Positions 10,258-18,711 of a DNA stretch of 64,000 bases are shown in pieces. The DNA comes from Bradyrhizobium iriomotense (GTDB taxonomy: Bacteria; Pseudomonadota; Alphaproteobacteria; Rhizobiales; Xanthobacteraceae). The stretch spans positions 124,001 to 188,000 of the forward strand of contig NZ_BSOW01000004.1 in NCBI RefSeq assembly GCF_030160715.1, given 5' to 3'. The notes below the pieces were generated by a model. The model had not been told where the DNA came from, made no database searches, and saw nothing but the letters and a program-made list of their open reading frames with translations. The position numbers and the translations under genes are program-made. Position 1 is the stretch's first letter. Each line of letters opens with the position of its first letter.

Positions 10258-10553
10258 GCCGGGCCATCCTCCAGGTCATGATCCGCGGGCGTGTGCAGGG
10301 CGTCGGCTATCGCGCCTGGGTCGAATACCAGGCGAGCGCGAGCGGGCTGGAAGGCTGGGTGCGCAATCGGCGCGACGGCAGCGTGGAGGCGCTGTTTGCG
10401 GGAGCGCCGACCCGCGTCGCCGAAATGGTGGCGTTGTGCCGGCATGGCCCGCCGTCCTCGCGCGTCGATAACGTCACCAGCGAAACCGCAGGAGAGGACG
10501 ATTTGAACCTGCGGCGGGCAGGCGAGGCGTTCTCGGTGCTGCCGACGGTGTAG
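10254..10553 (+). CDS. acyP: Acylphosphatase
   Basis: A 99-residue acylphosphatase. The signature [16 protein letters not shown] holds the catalytic Arg in the phosphate loop, and the second motif [15 protein letters not shown] holds the catalytic Asn. It hydrolyses acyl phosphates in the cytoplasm. The start overlaps the upstream decarboxylase stop by four bases. Confidence 0.92.
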   Translation: MSRAILQVMIRGRVQGVGYRAWVEYQASASGLEGWVRNRRDGSVEALFAGAPTRVAEMVALCRHGPPSSRVDNVTSETAGEDDLNLRRAGEAFSVLPTV

Positions 10554-10555
10554 AT

Positions 10556-12073
10556 TCACCGCGGCAGCTTGGCGATGGCGTCGCTGAGCTCGTGGATCTC
10601 GTAGGGCTTGCGCAGAATCGGGAAATTGCCGCGCACATCGGCGGCGGCGTCGCTGTAGCCGGTCGCGAGCAGGATCGGCAGCTCGGGGCGGATCTGGCGC
10701 AAGCGATGGGCGAGGGTGAGGCCGTCCATCTTGCCGGGCATCACGATGTCGGAGAACACGAAATCGACGCCGTCTTGCTCGATCTCGCGTAGCGCCTCCT
10801 CGGCATCCGCCACGCGGCGAACGCGATAGCCGAGTTGCTCCAGCAGCGTGGTGCTGACCAGCGCGACGTCGGGATTGTCCTCGACCAGCAGCACGGTTCC
10901 GCTGCCGCGCGAGGGCGCGACGGTCGCTTCGCGCTGAGGTTCGCTCGTCTCGCGCGGCAAGAGAATTGTGAATGTGGTGCCCTTGCCGAGCTCGCTGTCC
11001 ACCTTCACCGTGCCGCCGGCCTGATGGGCAAAGCCGTGCACCTGGGACAGGCCGAGCCCGGTGCCCTTGCCGACCGGCTTGGTCGTGAAGAACGGCTCGA
11101 AGATCTTGTCGAGCACGTCGGAGGGGATCCCGAGGCCGGTATCGGCAACGGTGATGGCCACGAACTCGCCGGCGTGAAGCGGTTCGGACAGCACCACGTT
11201 GCGTGCGCCGATCGTTACCGTGCCGCCATCGGGCATCGCATCGCGCGCATTGATCACGAGGTTGAGCAGCGCGGTCTCGAGCTCGGACACGTCGGCCCTG
11301 ATCGGCCAGACCTCGCGGTCGATGTCGAAGGCGAGCCGCACGGGGCTGCCGACGCCGGCATGGAGGACCTCGCGGATCGCCTTGATGCGTTCACCGAAAT
11401 GGATCGCCTGCGGATTGACGCTCTGGCGGCGGGCAAAGGTCAGGAGCTGGGCCGTCAACGCGGCGCCGCGCTTCGTCGCCGTATCGATTGCGGAGATCGC
11501 GCGCTCCAGCTTGGAGTCCTGTTCAGGGCTCCTCTTGAGAACGTGAAGGCTGCCGCTGATGATCATCAAGAGGTTGTTGAAGTCGTGCGCGACGCCGCCG
11601 GTGAGCTGGCCGAGCGCGTCGAACTTCTGGGACTCCGCGAGCTGCTTCTGCATCGCCTCGAGCTTGAGCTGGGCGTTGCGGCGTTCGGTGATGTCGCGGG
11701 TGATCTTTGCAAAGCCGATGAGATCGCCGTCCTCGTAGATCGGATCGATCACGACGCTTGCCCAGAAGAAGGTGCCGTCCTTGCGGACGCGCCAGCCTTC
11801 CTCCTCGTAGCGGCCCTGTTCCCGCGCGATTCTGAGCGCGCGCGCGGGTTTGCCATTGGCGCGATCGATCTCGGTATAGAAGCGCGAAAAATGCTGGCCG
11901 ATGATCTCTGCGGGCGAATAGCCCTTGATGCGCTCGCCGCCGATGTTCCAGCTGGTGATGATGCCGGTGGGGTCGAGCATATAGAGGGCGTAGTCCGCAA
12001 CCCCCTCAACCAACAGCCGGAAACTTCGTTCGCTTTCGAACAAGTCTCTCTGCTGTCTATACTTTTGCGCCAT
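10556..12073 (-). CDS. Hybrid PAS sensor histidine kinase with receiver
   Basis: A soluble hybrid kinase of about 505 residues. Order: one PAS/PAC domain ([12 protein letters not shown] region), coiled coil, HisKA with His in [11 protein letters not shown], HATPase_c with [13 protein letters not shown], and a receiver with Asp in [14 protein letters not shown]. The kinase-receiver half closely resembles that of the kinase at 3192-5639, so the two probably arose by duplication and gained different sensory parts. I use the ATG at 12073, preceded by a GGGG stretch; a TTG at 12148 would add 25 residues but has no visible ribosome binding site. It is divergent from the GbsR/MarR gene. Confidence 0.85.
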   Translation of the reverse strand: MAQKYRQQRDLFESERSFRLLVEGVADYALYMLDPTGIITSWNIGGERIKGYSPAEIIGQHFSRFYTEIDRANGKPARALRIAREQGRYEEEGWRVRKDGTFFWASVVIDPIYEDGDLIGFAKITRDITERRNAQLKLEAMQKQLAESQKFDALGQLTGGVAHDFNNLLMIISGSLHVLKRSPEQDSKLERAISAIDTATKRGAALTAQLLTFARRQSVNPQAIHFGERIKAIREVLHAGVGSPVRLAFDIDREVWPIRADVSELETALLNLVINARDAMPDGGTVTIGARNVVLSEPLHAGEFVAITVADTGLGIPSDVLDKIFEPFFTTKPVGKGTGLGLSQVHGFAHQAGGTVKVDSELGKGTTFTILLPRETSEPQREATVAPSRGSGTVLLVEDNPDVALVSTTLLEQLGYRVRRVADAEEALREIEQDGVDFVFSDIVMPGKMDGLTLAHRLRQIRPELPILLATGYSDAAADVRGNFPILRKPYEIHELSDAIAKLPR

Positions 12074-12212
12074 TCTGGACCCCGCCTCGACCGTGACAAA
12101 CGCCTCGCTCCGGTCTTTGTTCCGCGCGCCTGAACTCTTTTTAGGCAAATGTCGGTAACAGTATGCAAGGCCAGGGCAAGGGACCGCTTGACAGGAGATC
12201 GATACCGTCAGA

Positions 12213-12234
12213 TATTTCTGTTATGACAGAAATA
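12213..12234. promoter_or_regulatory. Palindromic operator overlapping the GbsR/MarR start codon
   Basis: Arms TATTTCTGT (12213-12221) and ACAGAAATA (12226-12234) are perfect inverted complements separated by four bases that include the ATG at 12223. A site of this size over the start of a MarR/GbsR-type gene fits autorepression; that function is inferred. Confidence 0.6.
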
Positions 12235-12780
12235 ACAGGTAAGAAGAAATTGCCCGCGGCCGTCGAGCGCTTCATCCTGCACTGGGGCGACATGGGCGAT
12301 GAATGGGGCGTCAACCGCTCGGTCAGCCAGATCCATGGGCTGCTCTATCTCGCGGAAGCGCCGATGACGGCGGAGGACATCGCCGAGACGCTCGGCATGG
12401 CGCGGTCCAACGTCTCCAACTCGATCAAGGAGCTGCTGGCCTGGAATCTGATCCGGCGCGTGCCGATCCTTGGCGACCGCCGCGATCATTTCGAGGCGGA
12501 GACCGACATCTGGGAGGTGGCGGCGCGGATCGCGGCGCGGCGCAAGGAGCGGGAGATCGATCCTGCTATCGCGGCCCTGCGGGCCTGCGTTTCCGATGCC
12601 ACCGACGATCCGACCATCAGTCCGGTCGCAGCCAAGCGGCTGAAGGAGATGCTCTCCTTCACCGAGCTCGCGGACCACTGGTTCACGCAGATGCTCAGAG
12701 TGCCGCGGCCGCGGCTGATCGCGCTGATGAAGCTCGGCGAGAAGATCGCCAATCTGCTGCCGCTGGGTAAGGCCAAATAG
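12223..12780 (+). CDS. GbsR/MarR family transcriptional regulator
   Basis: A winged-helix regulator of 185 residues of the GbsR/MarR type. The helix-turn-helix is around residues 40-90 (MTAEDIAETLGMARSNVSNSIKELL), with a wing and a C-terminal helical dimerisation part. The start ATG at 12223 lies inside a near-perfect palindrome. The next two genes follow on the same strand with a 17-base gap and then a four-base overlap, so it is the first gene of a three-gene operon and probably controls it. The ligand is unknown. Confidence 0.85.
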   Translation: MTEITGKKKLPAAVERFILHWGDMGDEWGVNRSVSQIHGLLYLAEAPMTAEDIAETLGMARSNVSNSIKELLAWNLIRRVPILGDRRDHFEAETDIWEVAARIAARRKEREIDPAIAALRACVSDATDDPTISPVAAKRLKEMLSFTELADHWFTQMLRVPRPRLIALMKLGEKIANLLPLGKAK

Positions 12781-12797
12781 CGTAGGGGAGGGCTGCG

Positions 12798-13457
12798 ATG
12801 ACGTCGGCACGATTACCAGGCTCTCACGCATCCTTTCTCGCCCACAGCAAATTCCTCGATGATCGCCGCTTCCGTGCGCTGTTGCCGGACGAGGATTGGG
12901 GGCGCCTGCCGCTTGCGACCTGGCGGCGGTTTTCCATGCGCGACGGCGACAGCGTCGTCTATGTCGGCGTCATCGACGAGGTCAGCTTCAGCGATCTCGG
13001 CTGGTGGCTCGCGCAGGCCGCGCGTCTGATCGGCGGGCCGTTGCCGACCGGTCGCGACATCGGCGTGCCGATGATCGTCACGGTCACCGAGGATGCCCGC
13101 AGCGGCGGCCAGACCTGGACGCGCATCTGCGCACGCAGGAACGGCTTTCCGCAGGTCATCCACTCTGCCAAGCGCTTTGAGGGGCCGACCGGGCTCGAGG
13201 AATATGTTGGTTTCGGCGTGTCGATGGCGCTGCGGATCGCGGTCGTGGGAGAGGTGCTGGAATTTCGCAGTGCCGGCTACGGCCTCCAGATCGGCCGGCT
13301 CTGGCTGCCACTGCCGAAATGGCTGACGCCCGGCGATCTCACGGTGACGCATCGCGATCTCGGCGAGGGCGCCTTCCGTTTCACCCTCGACGTCACTCAC
13401 CCCCGTTACGGCGCGCTGATCCACCAGTCCGCCACCTTCAGGGAGGCCGTGTCATGA
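12798..13457 (+). CDS. DUF4166 domain-containing protein
   Basis: A 219-residue soluble protein with the DUF4166 pattern, including GRDIGVPMIVTVTEDARSGG and the RRNGFPQVIHSAKRF segment. The family has no established biochemical function; in other bacteria it is found alone or fused to dehydrogenase-like or membrane proteins. A GGGGAGG ribosome binding site precedes the ATG. The stop codon overlaps the next start (ATGA at 13454-13457), implying coupling with the epimerase-like protein. It may act on the same unknown substrate. Confidence 0.75.
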   Translation: MTSARLPGSHASFLAHSKFLDDRRFRALLPDEDWGRLPLATWRRFSMRDGDSVVYVGVIDEVSFSDLGWWLAQAARLIGGPLPTGRDIGVPMIVTVTEDARSGGQTWTRICARRNGFPQVIHSAKRFEGPTGLEEYVGFGVSMALRIAVVGEVLEFRSAGYGLQIGRLWLPLPKWLTPGDLTVTHRDLGEGAFRFTLDVTHPRYGALIHQSATFREAVS

Positions 13458-14890
13458 CACCGCTGTTGTGGACCCTCATCGCCATCCAGATCGTGATGGG
13501 GGTGTTCGATACCTTCTATCACCACGAATTCACCGAGCGCCTGGCCTGGCGGCCATCGCAGCGTTTCGAGCTGAAGCTCCACGCCGTGCGCAACATGCTC
13601 TATGCACTGCTGTTCCTGCTGCTCGGCTGGCTCGAGGTGCATGGTTTGCTTGCCGTTCTCATCGTCGCGGTGCTGGTCGCCGAGATCGTCATCACGCTGA
13701 TGGATTTCGTCGAGGAAGATCTGAGCCGGAAATTGCCGCCAAGCGAGCGCATCAATCACACGCTGCTGGCGATCAACTACGGCGCCATCCTGGTTTTGCT
13801 GCTGCCGGTCCTGATCGGTTGGGCCACGCAGCCGCTCGGCGTAACGATCGTTTATCATGGCCTGCTCAGCATTGCCGCGACCGCCTGCGCGGTCGGCGCG
13901 GCGCTGTGCGGCCTGCGCGACTATGCCGTGACGCGGCGGCTTGCCCGCATGACGAGCGCGCCTGCGCGCGATCTCACCGACAAGCTCGCGGGTTGCCAGA
14001 CCGTGCTGATCACCGGCGCCACGGGGTTCATCGGCAGCCGGCTCGCGGCCAGTCTCGCGGAAGCCGGGCACCAGGTCATCGCGCTGATCCGCGATCCCGC
14101 CAAGGCTCGGATGTTGCCGCCGCCGGTGACGCTGATCACGAGCCTTGATCAGGTTTCGTCGGACATGTGCATTGACGCCATGGTCAACCTGGCGGGCGAG
14201 CCGATCGGCAACGGGCTGTGGACCGAAGAGAAGCGTACAAGGATTCTCAAGTCGCGGACCGACATGACCGGTGAGGTCGTGAAGCTGATCGCGCGGCTGG
14301 CGCGCAAGCCGGCCGTGCTGGTCAGTGGCTCCGCGATAGGCTGGTACGGGCTGTGGGCCGACCAGGTGCTGACGGAATCGGCGAAGTCGCACGCCTGCTT
14401 CAGCCATGAGCTGTGCGATGCCTGGGAGAAGGCGGCGCGACCGGCGGAGGAGCACGGCGTTCGCGTGGTTTACCTGCGCATCGGCCTCGTGCTCGGCACC
14501 GAGGGAGGCTTCATCACGCGCATGCTGACGCCGTTCGAGTTCGGCCTCGGCGGTCCGCTCGGCACGGGCCGGCAATGGATGTCATGGATCGAGCGCGACG
14601 ATCTCATCCGCCTGATCGCCTATGTCATCGCGACGCCCGATCTCGCCGGCCCCATCAACGCGACCGCCCCGATCCCCGTCACCAATGCAAAATTCACCGA
14701 CGAGCTTGCCCGCGGCCTGCATCGCCCCGCGGTGTTTCGCATTCCGGCAAGCCTGCTCCGCCGGATCGGTGGCGGTTTTGCCGACGAGCTCCTGCTCGGC
14801 GGCCAGCGCGTGCTGCCGAACAAGGCGCTGAGCCATGGCTTCGTGTTCAGGCACGAAACGCTGCGCAGCGCGTTCGAGGCGATTTTGTGA
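13454..14890 (+). CDS. Fusion of an N-terminal membrane domain and a TIGR01777-type epimerase
   Basis: A 478-residue protein. Residues 1-145 form about four membrane helices with a conserved DTFYHHEFTERLAW segment near the start. Residues 175-478 are an extended short-chain dehydrogenase of the TIGR01777 (SulA/YfcH-like epimerase) type, with nucleotide-binding motif TGATGFIGSRLAASL and the C-terminal DUF1731 portion (SLLRRIGGGFADELLLGGQRVLP). Stand-alone members are about 300 residues, so the membrane part is an addition that tethers the enzyme to the inner membrane. Reaction unknown. Translationally coupled to the DUF4166 gene. Confidence 0.8.
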   Translation: MTPLLWTLIAIQIVMGVFDTFYHHEFTERLAWRPSQRFELKLHAVRNMLYALLFLLLGWLEVHGLLAVLIVAVLVAEIVITLMDFVEEDLSRKLPPSERINHTLLAINYGAILVLLLPVLIGWATQPLGVTIVYHGLLSIAATACAVGAALCGLRDYAVTRRLARMTSAPARDLTDKLAGCQTVLITGATGFIGSRLAASLAEAGHQVIALIRDPAKARMLPPPVTLITSLDQVSSDMCIDAMVNLAGEPIGNGLWTEEKRTRILKSRTDMTGEVVKLIARLARKPAVLVSGSAIGWYGLWADQVLTESAKSHACFSHELCDAWEKAARPAEEHGVRVVYLRIGLVLGTEGGFITRMLTPFEFGLGGPLGTGRQWMSWIERDDLIRLIAYVIATPDLAGPINATAPIPVTNAKFTDELARGLHRPAVFRIPASLLRRIGGGFADELLLGGQRVLPNKALSHGFVFRHETLRSAFEAIL

Positions 14891-14893
14891 GGC

Positions 14894-15745
14894 TTACGCG
14901 GCGGCGCTGCGAAACGTCGCCGCCATCGTGCGCAGTGCGGCGAGCTTGGCGGGGTCGCTGACCTTCGAGTGCAGCATCACCTTTGACGCGCCAAGTTTTG
15001 GCAGCTTGTGCGCCGGGCCGATGTCGACCAGCCCAGCCGGTGCGATCCGCCGCGCCAGCGGCGCCACGGCAAGGCCTGCGAGCGCGGCGGCAACCACCGC
15101 CGTGACGCCGCCGCCGACGAAGCGCTCGCGCCAGGGGATGCCGGCCTTGTCGAGCGCGCGCACGGCGATCGCGCGCACTCCGCAGGGCGGGGCCAGTGTG
15201 GCGAGCGGCAGGGCTTCGCCTTGCGGCACGGTAAAGCGTCTTGCCGCGAACCACCCGAACTCGTCCTCGGCCAGCTTCTCGCCGCCGCGCCGGCTGCCTT
15301 CCTGGCGCACGATCACCGCATCGAGCCGGCCCTCGTCGTAGGCCTCCAGCATCTCGCGCGAGAAGCCGATGCTGACGGCGAGGGTGAGCTGCGAGGACAT
15401 CGCGTGCAGCCGTTCCAGCAGGGGCACCAACTCGGGGCCGGCGGCGTGGTCGGAGATGCCAAGCGACAATGATTGCGCGGCCTGCGCCTCGCCTGACAAT
15501 GCGCGGTCATGGGCGTCCATGAGCGCCCGTGCCCGCGGCAGGAACGTCGCGCCCTCGGCGGTCAGCTTCACCGCGCGCGGCGAGCGCTCGACGAGGCGCT
15601 TGCCAAGCAGCGTTTCGAGCCGTTGCAGCTTGAGGCTCACAGCCGCCTGCGTTGTCCCGAGCGCCTCGGCCGCGCGCGTAAAACTCTGGAGGTCGGCGAC
15701 CAGCAGGAAGGCCTGCACCGTGGCGATGTCGAGCGTTGCTGTCAT
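14894..15745 (-). CDS. LysR family transcriptional regulator
   Basis: A LysR-type regulator of 283 residues. The N-terminal helix-turn-helix is typical (FTRAAEALGTTQAAVSLKLQRLE, residues 22-44), followed by a periplasmic-binding-like effector domain. It is divergent from the tautomerase gene at 15863 with 117 bases between them, the classic arrangement for a LysR regulator and its target. The inducer is unknown. Confidence 0.88.
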   Translation of the reverse strand: MTATLDIATVQAFLLVADLQSFTRAAEALGTTQAAVSLKLQRLETLLGKRLVERSPRAVKLTAEGATFLPRARALMDAHDRALSGEAQAAQSLSLGISDHAAGPELVPLLERLHAMSSQLTLAVSIGFSREMLEAYDEGRLDAVIVRQEGSRRGGEKLAEDEFGWFAARRFTVPQGEALPLATLAPPCGVRAIAVRALDKAGIPWRERFVGGGVTAVVAAALAGLAVAPLARRIAPAGLVDIGPAHKLPKLGASKVMLHSKVSDPAKLAALRTMAATFRSAAA

Positions 15746-15755
15746 TACGAATAGT

Positions 15756-15766
15756 TATCATTGATA
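15756..15766. promoter_or_regulatory. Candidate LysR operator
   Basis: A perfect 11-base dyad (TATCA-T-TGATA) lies eleven bases upstream of the LysR start and about 100 bases upstream of the tautomerase start, in an AT-rich stretch. Position and symmetry fit a LysR-type recognition site; it was not tested against known sites. Confidence 0.4.
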
Positions 15767-15862
15767 TCAGTATAGATAAGATACCAAAATGATGTGGCCG
15801 GATCTAGTTTTCCATGGACGCCGCGCAGCAGCTGCGCCGAAGCTTTCCAAGGAGAAACCACC

Positions 15863-16291
15863 ATGCCCCTGATCACCGTGTCCTATTCGACCTCCCGCCA
15901 GTCGCCGTCGCTCAAGGCCGACATCGCGAGCGCCGTGTCCGAGCTCACCGCAACGATCCTGCACAAGGATCCCAAGGTCACCGCCATCGTCGTGAAATCG
16001 GTCGACGCCAACGACTGGTTCGCCGGCGGCAAGTCGCTCGCCGAGCAGAAGCTCGCGAGCTACTGGATCGACATCCACGTCTCCGAGGGCACCAACACCA
16101 AGGACGAGAAGGCCGCCTACCTCGCCGCGATGTTCAAGCGCATGGCCGGGATCCTGGGCCCGCTGCATCACGAGACGTACCTGCATGTCGACGAGGTGAG
16201 GGGCGATGCCTACGGCTTCGGCGGCCTCACCCAGGAGCGCCGCTACATCGCCGGCAAGCTCGAGGTCGCGCCGGAGCGCGCGGCCGCCTAA
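15863..16291 (+). CDS. Tautomerase family protein
   Basis: A 142-residue member of the 4-oxalocrotonate tautomerase superfamily. The catalytic Pro follows the initiator Met (MPLITVSYS), as required after Met removal. The protein is twice the usual 60-70 residue subunit, so it probably contains two beta-alpha-beta units. AAGGAG lies ten bases upstream of the ATG. It is divergent from a LysR regulator, which probably controls it. Its last four bases overlap the end of lipB on the other strand. Confidence 0.8.
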   Translation: MPLITVSYSTSRQSPSLKADIASAVSELTATILHKDPKVTAIVVKSVDANDWFAGGKSLAEQKLASYWIDIHVSEGTNTKDEKAAYLAAMFKRMAGILGPLHHETYLHVDEVRGDAYGFGGLTQERRYIAGKLEVAPERAAA

Positions 16292-17025
16292 ACCGCGGTC
16301 TCCGGCAGCAGGGCTTTTGTCGGGCCGAACAGCTCCTCAAAAGCCCGCCGCAGCGCGACGTCGACGTCGGCCATCGTGACGAGGTGGCCGAGGTCGACCA
16401 GCGAGGTGACGCCATAGCGGGGATCGACCACGCCGCAGGGCACGATCGCCGCGAAATGCGACAGGTCCGGCTCGACATTGATGGCGATGCCGTGGAACGA
16501 CACCCAGCGCTTCAGCCGCACGCCGATCGCGGCGATCTTGTCCTCATGGCCTGGGCCCTTGTCCGGTCGCTTCACCCAGACGCCGACCCGGTCCTCGCGC
16601 CGTTCGCCGCGGACGTTGAAGGCGTCGAGCGTGCGCAGAATCAATTCCTCCAGGCTCGCGACATAGGCCCGTACGTCCGGCCGGCGGCGCTTGAGGTCGA
16701 GCATCACATAGGCCACCCGCTGGCCGGGCCCGTGATAGGTCACTTGCCCGCCGCGCCCCGCGGCGAAAGCGGGAAAGCGGGGATCGAGCAGGTCGGACGC
16801 CTTGGCGGAGGTGCCGGAGGTATAAAGTGGGGGGTGCTCCAGCAGCCACACCAGTTCCGGCGCTTCGCCCGCGGCAATCGCCGCAACCCGTGCCTCCATG
16901 GCGGCCACGGCCTCGGGATAGGGCACCGGGGCGTCCGAAATCCGCCACTCCACGGGCTGGCCCGAGGTGGCGGAAAACGGCGTCAAATCGAGGTCTTGGC
17001 GCTGATTTTCGAGGCTATTAACCAT
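16288..17025 (-). CDS. lipB: Octanoyltransferase LipB
   Basis: Lipoyl(octanoyl) transferase of 245 residues, which moves octanoyl from acyl carrier protein to lipoyl domains of 2-oxoacid dehydrogenases. Visible motifs are the substrate-binding [11 protein letters not shown], the catalytic Lys in [18 protein letters not shown], and the catalytic Cys in IVPCGV. Length is normal for alphaproteobacteria. The start codon lies within a CtrA-like box shared with the divergent fliN-like gene. Confidence 0.95.
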   Translation of the reverse strand: MVNSLENQRQDLDLTPFSATSGQPVEWRISDAPVPYPEAVAAMEARVAAIAAGEAPELVWLLEHPPLYTSGTSAKASDLLDPRFPAFAAGRGGQVTYHGPGQRVAYVMLDLKRRRPDVRAYVASLEELILRTLDAFNVRGERREDRVGVWVKRPDKGPGHEDKIAAIGVRLKRWVSFHGIAINVEPDLSHFAAIVPCGVVDPRYGVTSLVDLGHLVTMADVDVALRRAFEELFGPTKALLPETAV

Positions 17026-17033
17026 TGGCTAAC
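17018..17033 (+). promoter_or_regulatory. CtrA-like box between lipB and the fliN-like gene
   Basis: TTAA, seven bases, then CTAAC matches the alphaproteobacterial CtrA consensus TTAA-N7-TTAAC with one mismatch. It also reads as two TTAACCAT-like half sites, at 17018-17025 and 17029-17036. It lies about 60 bases upstream of the GTG proposed for the flagellar FliN-like gene. Flagellar genes are common CtrA targets; regulation here is inferred. Confidence 0.45.
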
Positions 17034-17093
17034 CATAACGTGGTGATCATCACAGGCGCAAATGCAAGAGTCTCCAGTTGCGGCGGTGCTGAC

Positions 17094-17336
17094 GTGCCCA
17101 CTCTCGATAAAGTCACCGTGGATCTCATGGTCGTCCTCGGGACGACCACCATGCCGATCCATCAGGTATTACGTCTTTCCCGTGGCGCCATCATCGAACT
17201 GGACGCGACCGAGGCCGACGAGGTGAAGGTTTTGGCCAATAATCTGCCCGTAGCCAGCGGCGTCGTGCTGGTCGACCGCAACCGGATTGCGGTCGAGGTC
17301 AAGCAGATGCTGCCGCGCTCGCCCGGGACCCGGTGA
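17094..17336 (+). CDS. FliN-like flagellar motor switch (SpoA/surface presentation) protein
   Basis: A single SpoA domain of about 80 residues (LDKVTVDLMVVLGTTTMPIHQVLRLSRGAI...), as in the C-terminal domain of FliN, part of the flagellar C-ring. It stands alone, away from a flagellar cluster, as is common for extra FliN copies in Bradyrhizobium. I prefer the GTG at 17094, just before the domain and downstream of the CtrA-like box; a TTG at 17025 would give 103 residues and overlap the lipB start. Confidence 0.75.
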   Translation: MPTLDKVTVDLMVVLGTTTMPIHQVLRLSRGAIIELDATEADEVKVLANNLPVASGVVLVDRNRIAVEVKQMLPRSPGTR

Positions 17337-17472
17337 CCGGCCGGACGAGGGACGAAATTTCCTCAGAAGCTTGTGGAATTTGCGGCCTCGGCAGGCTTGT
17401 ACCCCCCTGATGGATTTGTTAGATCGGCGCCGGTTGATCCGGCCGGCGCGAGCCCAAAGCCGGCTTCTTAAA

Positions 17473-17557
17473 GCGCTCGTGGCGGAACTGGTAGACGCGC
17501 TGCCTTGAGGTGGCAGTTCTTAACCGAGTGGGGGTTCGAGTCCCTCCGAGCGCACCA
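17473..17557 (+). tRNA. tRNA-Leu (anticodon GAG)
   Basis: An 85-base class II tRNA with the 3' CCA encoded. The acceptor stem GCGCTCG pairs with CGAGCGC, the T-arm contains GTTCGAGTC, and the anticodon loop TTGAGGT between TGCC and GGCA gives anticodon GAG. The long variable arm is typical of tRNA-Leu. Confidence 0.96.
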
Positions 17558-17600
17558 ACCTCCCTTAGTTTTCCAGGACGTGGGGCCCTTCAGGCTCCGC

Positions 17601-17858
17601 TCAGCCATATTCCTCGCCGATCCCGTATTCCCGGTAGATCTCAAGCGGGTCGGTCTCGGGGAACAGGCGGCATTTGGCCTGGGCGAGATGAAGGCTGACG
17701 GTGGCAGGCTCCTTGCCGTTGGCCAGCATCTTGCGGATGTCGTCCATATGCGCGCGCGGCTGGTGTTTAGGCGCGAGCTGCTCCAGCGCGACCAGCGCGG
17801 TTGCCAGCGCCTCGGTGAGCACCCATTCGTCGTGGCCCGTGATTCCCTTCTTCGGCAT
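17601..17858 (-). CDS. Conserved hypothetical protein
   Basis: A small soluble protein of 85 residues starting MPKKGITGHDEW. It is mostly helical with a C-terminal acidic tail (ETDPLEIYREYGIGEEYG). No domain recognised. Upstream in-frame starts (up to 17960) lie inside a dispersed repeat element and are rejected. It follows the tRNA on the opposite strand. Confidence 0.6.
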   Translation of the reverse strand: MPKKGITGHDEWVLTEALATALVALEQLAPKHQPRAHMDDIRKMLANGKEPATVSLHLAQAKCRLFPETDPLEIYREYGIGEEYG

Positions 17859-17878
17859 CGGCAGACCCCACATCGGCA

Positions 17879-18006
17879 GGAGCATGATCCGGAAAAGTGT
17901 GAAGCGGTTTTCCCTCGCGACAAACGCGAAGCGTTTTGCGCGGAGATCATGCCCAAACAATAACCAAAGCGCGATGACGCTTCATCTTGAACCCATCGCG
18001 CTTTGG
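17879..18006. repeat. Dispersed AGCATGATCCGGAAAAG element, copy 1
   Basis: Two adjacent hairpins: an AGCATGATC arm pairing with GATCATGC, and CAAAGCGCGATGA pairing with TCATCGCGCTTTGG-like sequence (diverged in the middle). A second copy at 23949-24053 is nearly identical but lacks about 20 bases here (around 17914-17942) that form their own small GCGAAGCG-type hairpin. Widespread family in Bradyrhizobium. Confidence 0.8.
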
Positions 18007-18322
18007 CAAAGTCTGGTGGCAAACGCAGTGTAACGTGAGTTGTGCCGAATCTCCATTGAGCCGATAGGGCCGCCGCTGTCCGTGCGCGGCGTCGTGGCAG
18101 GCCGCCTGCGCTCTCTTGCATTATGGCCAAGCGTGGCTAAAAGGCGCACGCGCGCGCGTCCGGCCACCCCGTCGATTCCCGGTCCGCGCCGCGCGGGGCA
18201 CACTTAATATTGGCTGCACAAAGTTGGCGTAGACCAGCACCCGTTCGGGGCAGGCCGTTCCGGCTTGCGTCGAACATTCTCCGCAAATTCGCAACGTCGC
18301 GCCGCCCTTCGCTGGAGCCAGC
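18007..18322. other. Non-coding stretch, no recognisable gene
   Basis: About 310 bases between the repeat element and the membrane protein at 18323. It is GC-rich with no coding pattern. The promoter of the gene at 18323 must lie here but no clear -35/-10 pair stands out. Confidence 0.4.
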
Positions 18323-18697
18323 ATGGTTTTTCTAAGCTTCGTCTACCGCTTCGTGACCAACTTCGCGTTCCTGGCGATGGTCTATTTCAGCCTGAACTTC
18401 ATGGAGAAGTATCCGAACCGCGCGATCCTCGCGATTCTCGTGCTGGTCTACACCGGCATGCGCGCGGCCTCGACGCTGCGCGCGTTCTATTTTTACCAGA
18501 AGATCGAGAAGCTGGAGGGCGAGACGCGGCGGCTGCAGGCGCCGATCAATGACGGCAGCGGCGGAACCAATGCGCGCAAGCAGATCGTGACCGACGTGGC
18601 GCGGCTGCGCCGCGACGGTGAGCTCAAGTCCTATATGGACCTGTTCTTCCTGGCGCTGATCGTGCTGCTCTGCGTCGCCGCCATCGTGCGGCAGTAG
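18323..18697 (+). CDS. Small inner-membrane protein, unknown function
   Basis: A 124-residue protein with two or three hydrophobic segments near the N-terminus (residues 5-25 and 33-50) and one at the C-terminus (LFFLALIVLLCVAAIV, residues about 106-121). A charged, probably cytoplasmic loop between them (residues 55-103) includes a short coiled coil (YQKIEKLEGETRRLQ). Not recognised. It converges on the polysaccharide deacetylase gene, whose stop is 15 bases away. Confidence 0.65.
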   Translation: MVFLSFVYRFVTNFAFLAMVYFSLNFMEKYPNRAILAILVLVYTGMRAASTLRAFYFYQKIEKLEGETRRLQAPINDGSGGTNARKQIVTDVARLRRDGELKSYMDLFFLALIVLLCVAAIVRQ

Positions 18698-18711
18698 GGA
18701 GCTTTTAAAGC

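Noticed and set aside
13406..14575. A 389-codon minus-strand frame across the epimerase-like gene
   Set aside because: Reverse-frame shadow of a gene with clear nucleotide-binding motifs on the plus strand.
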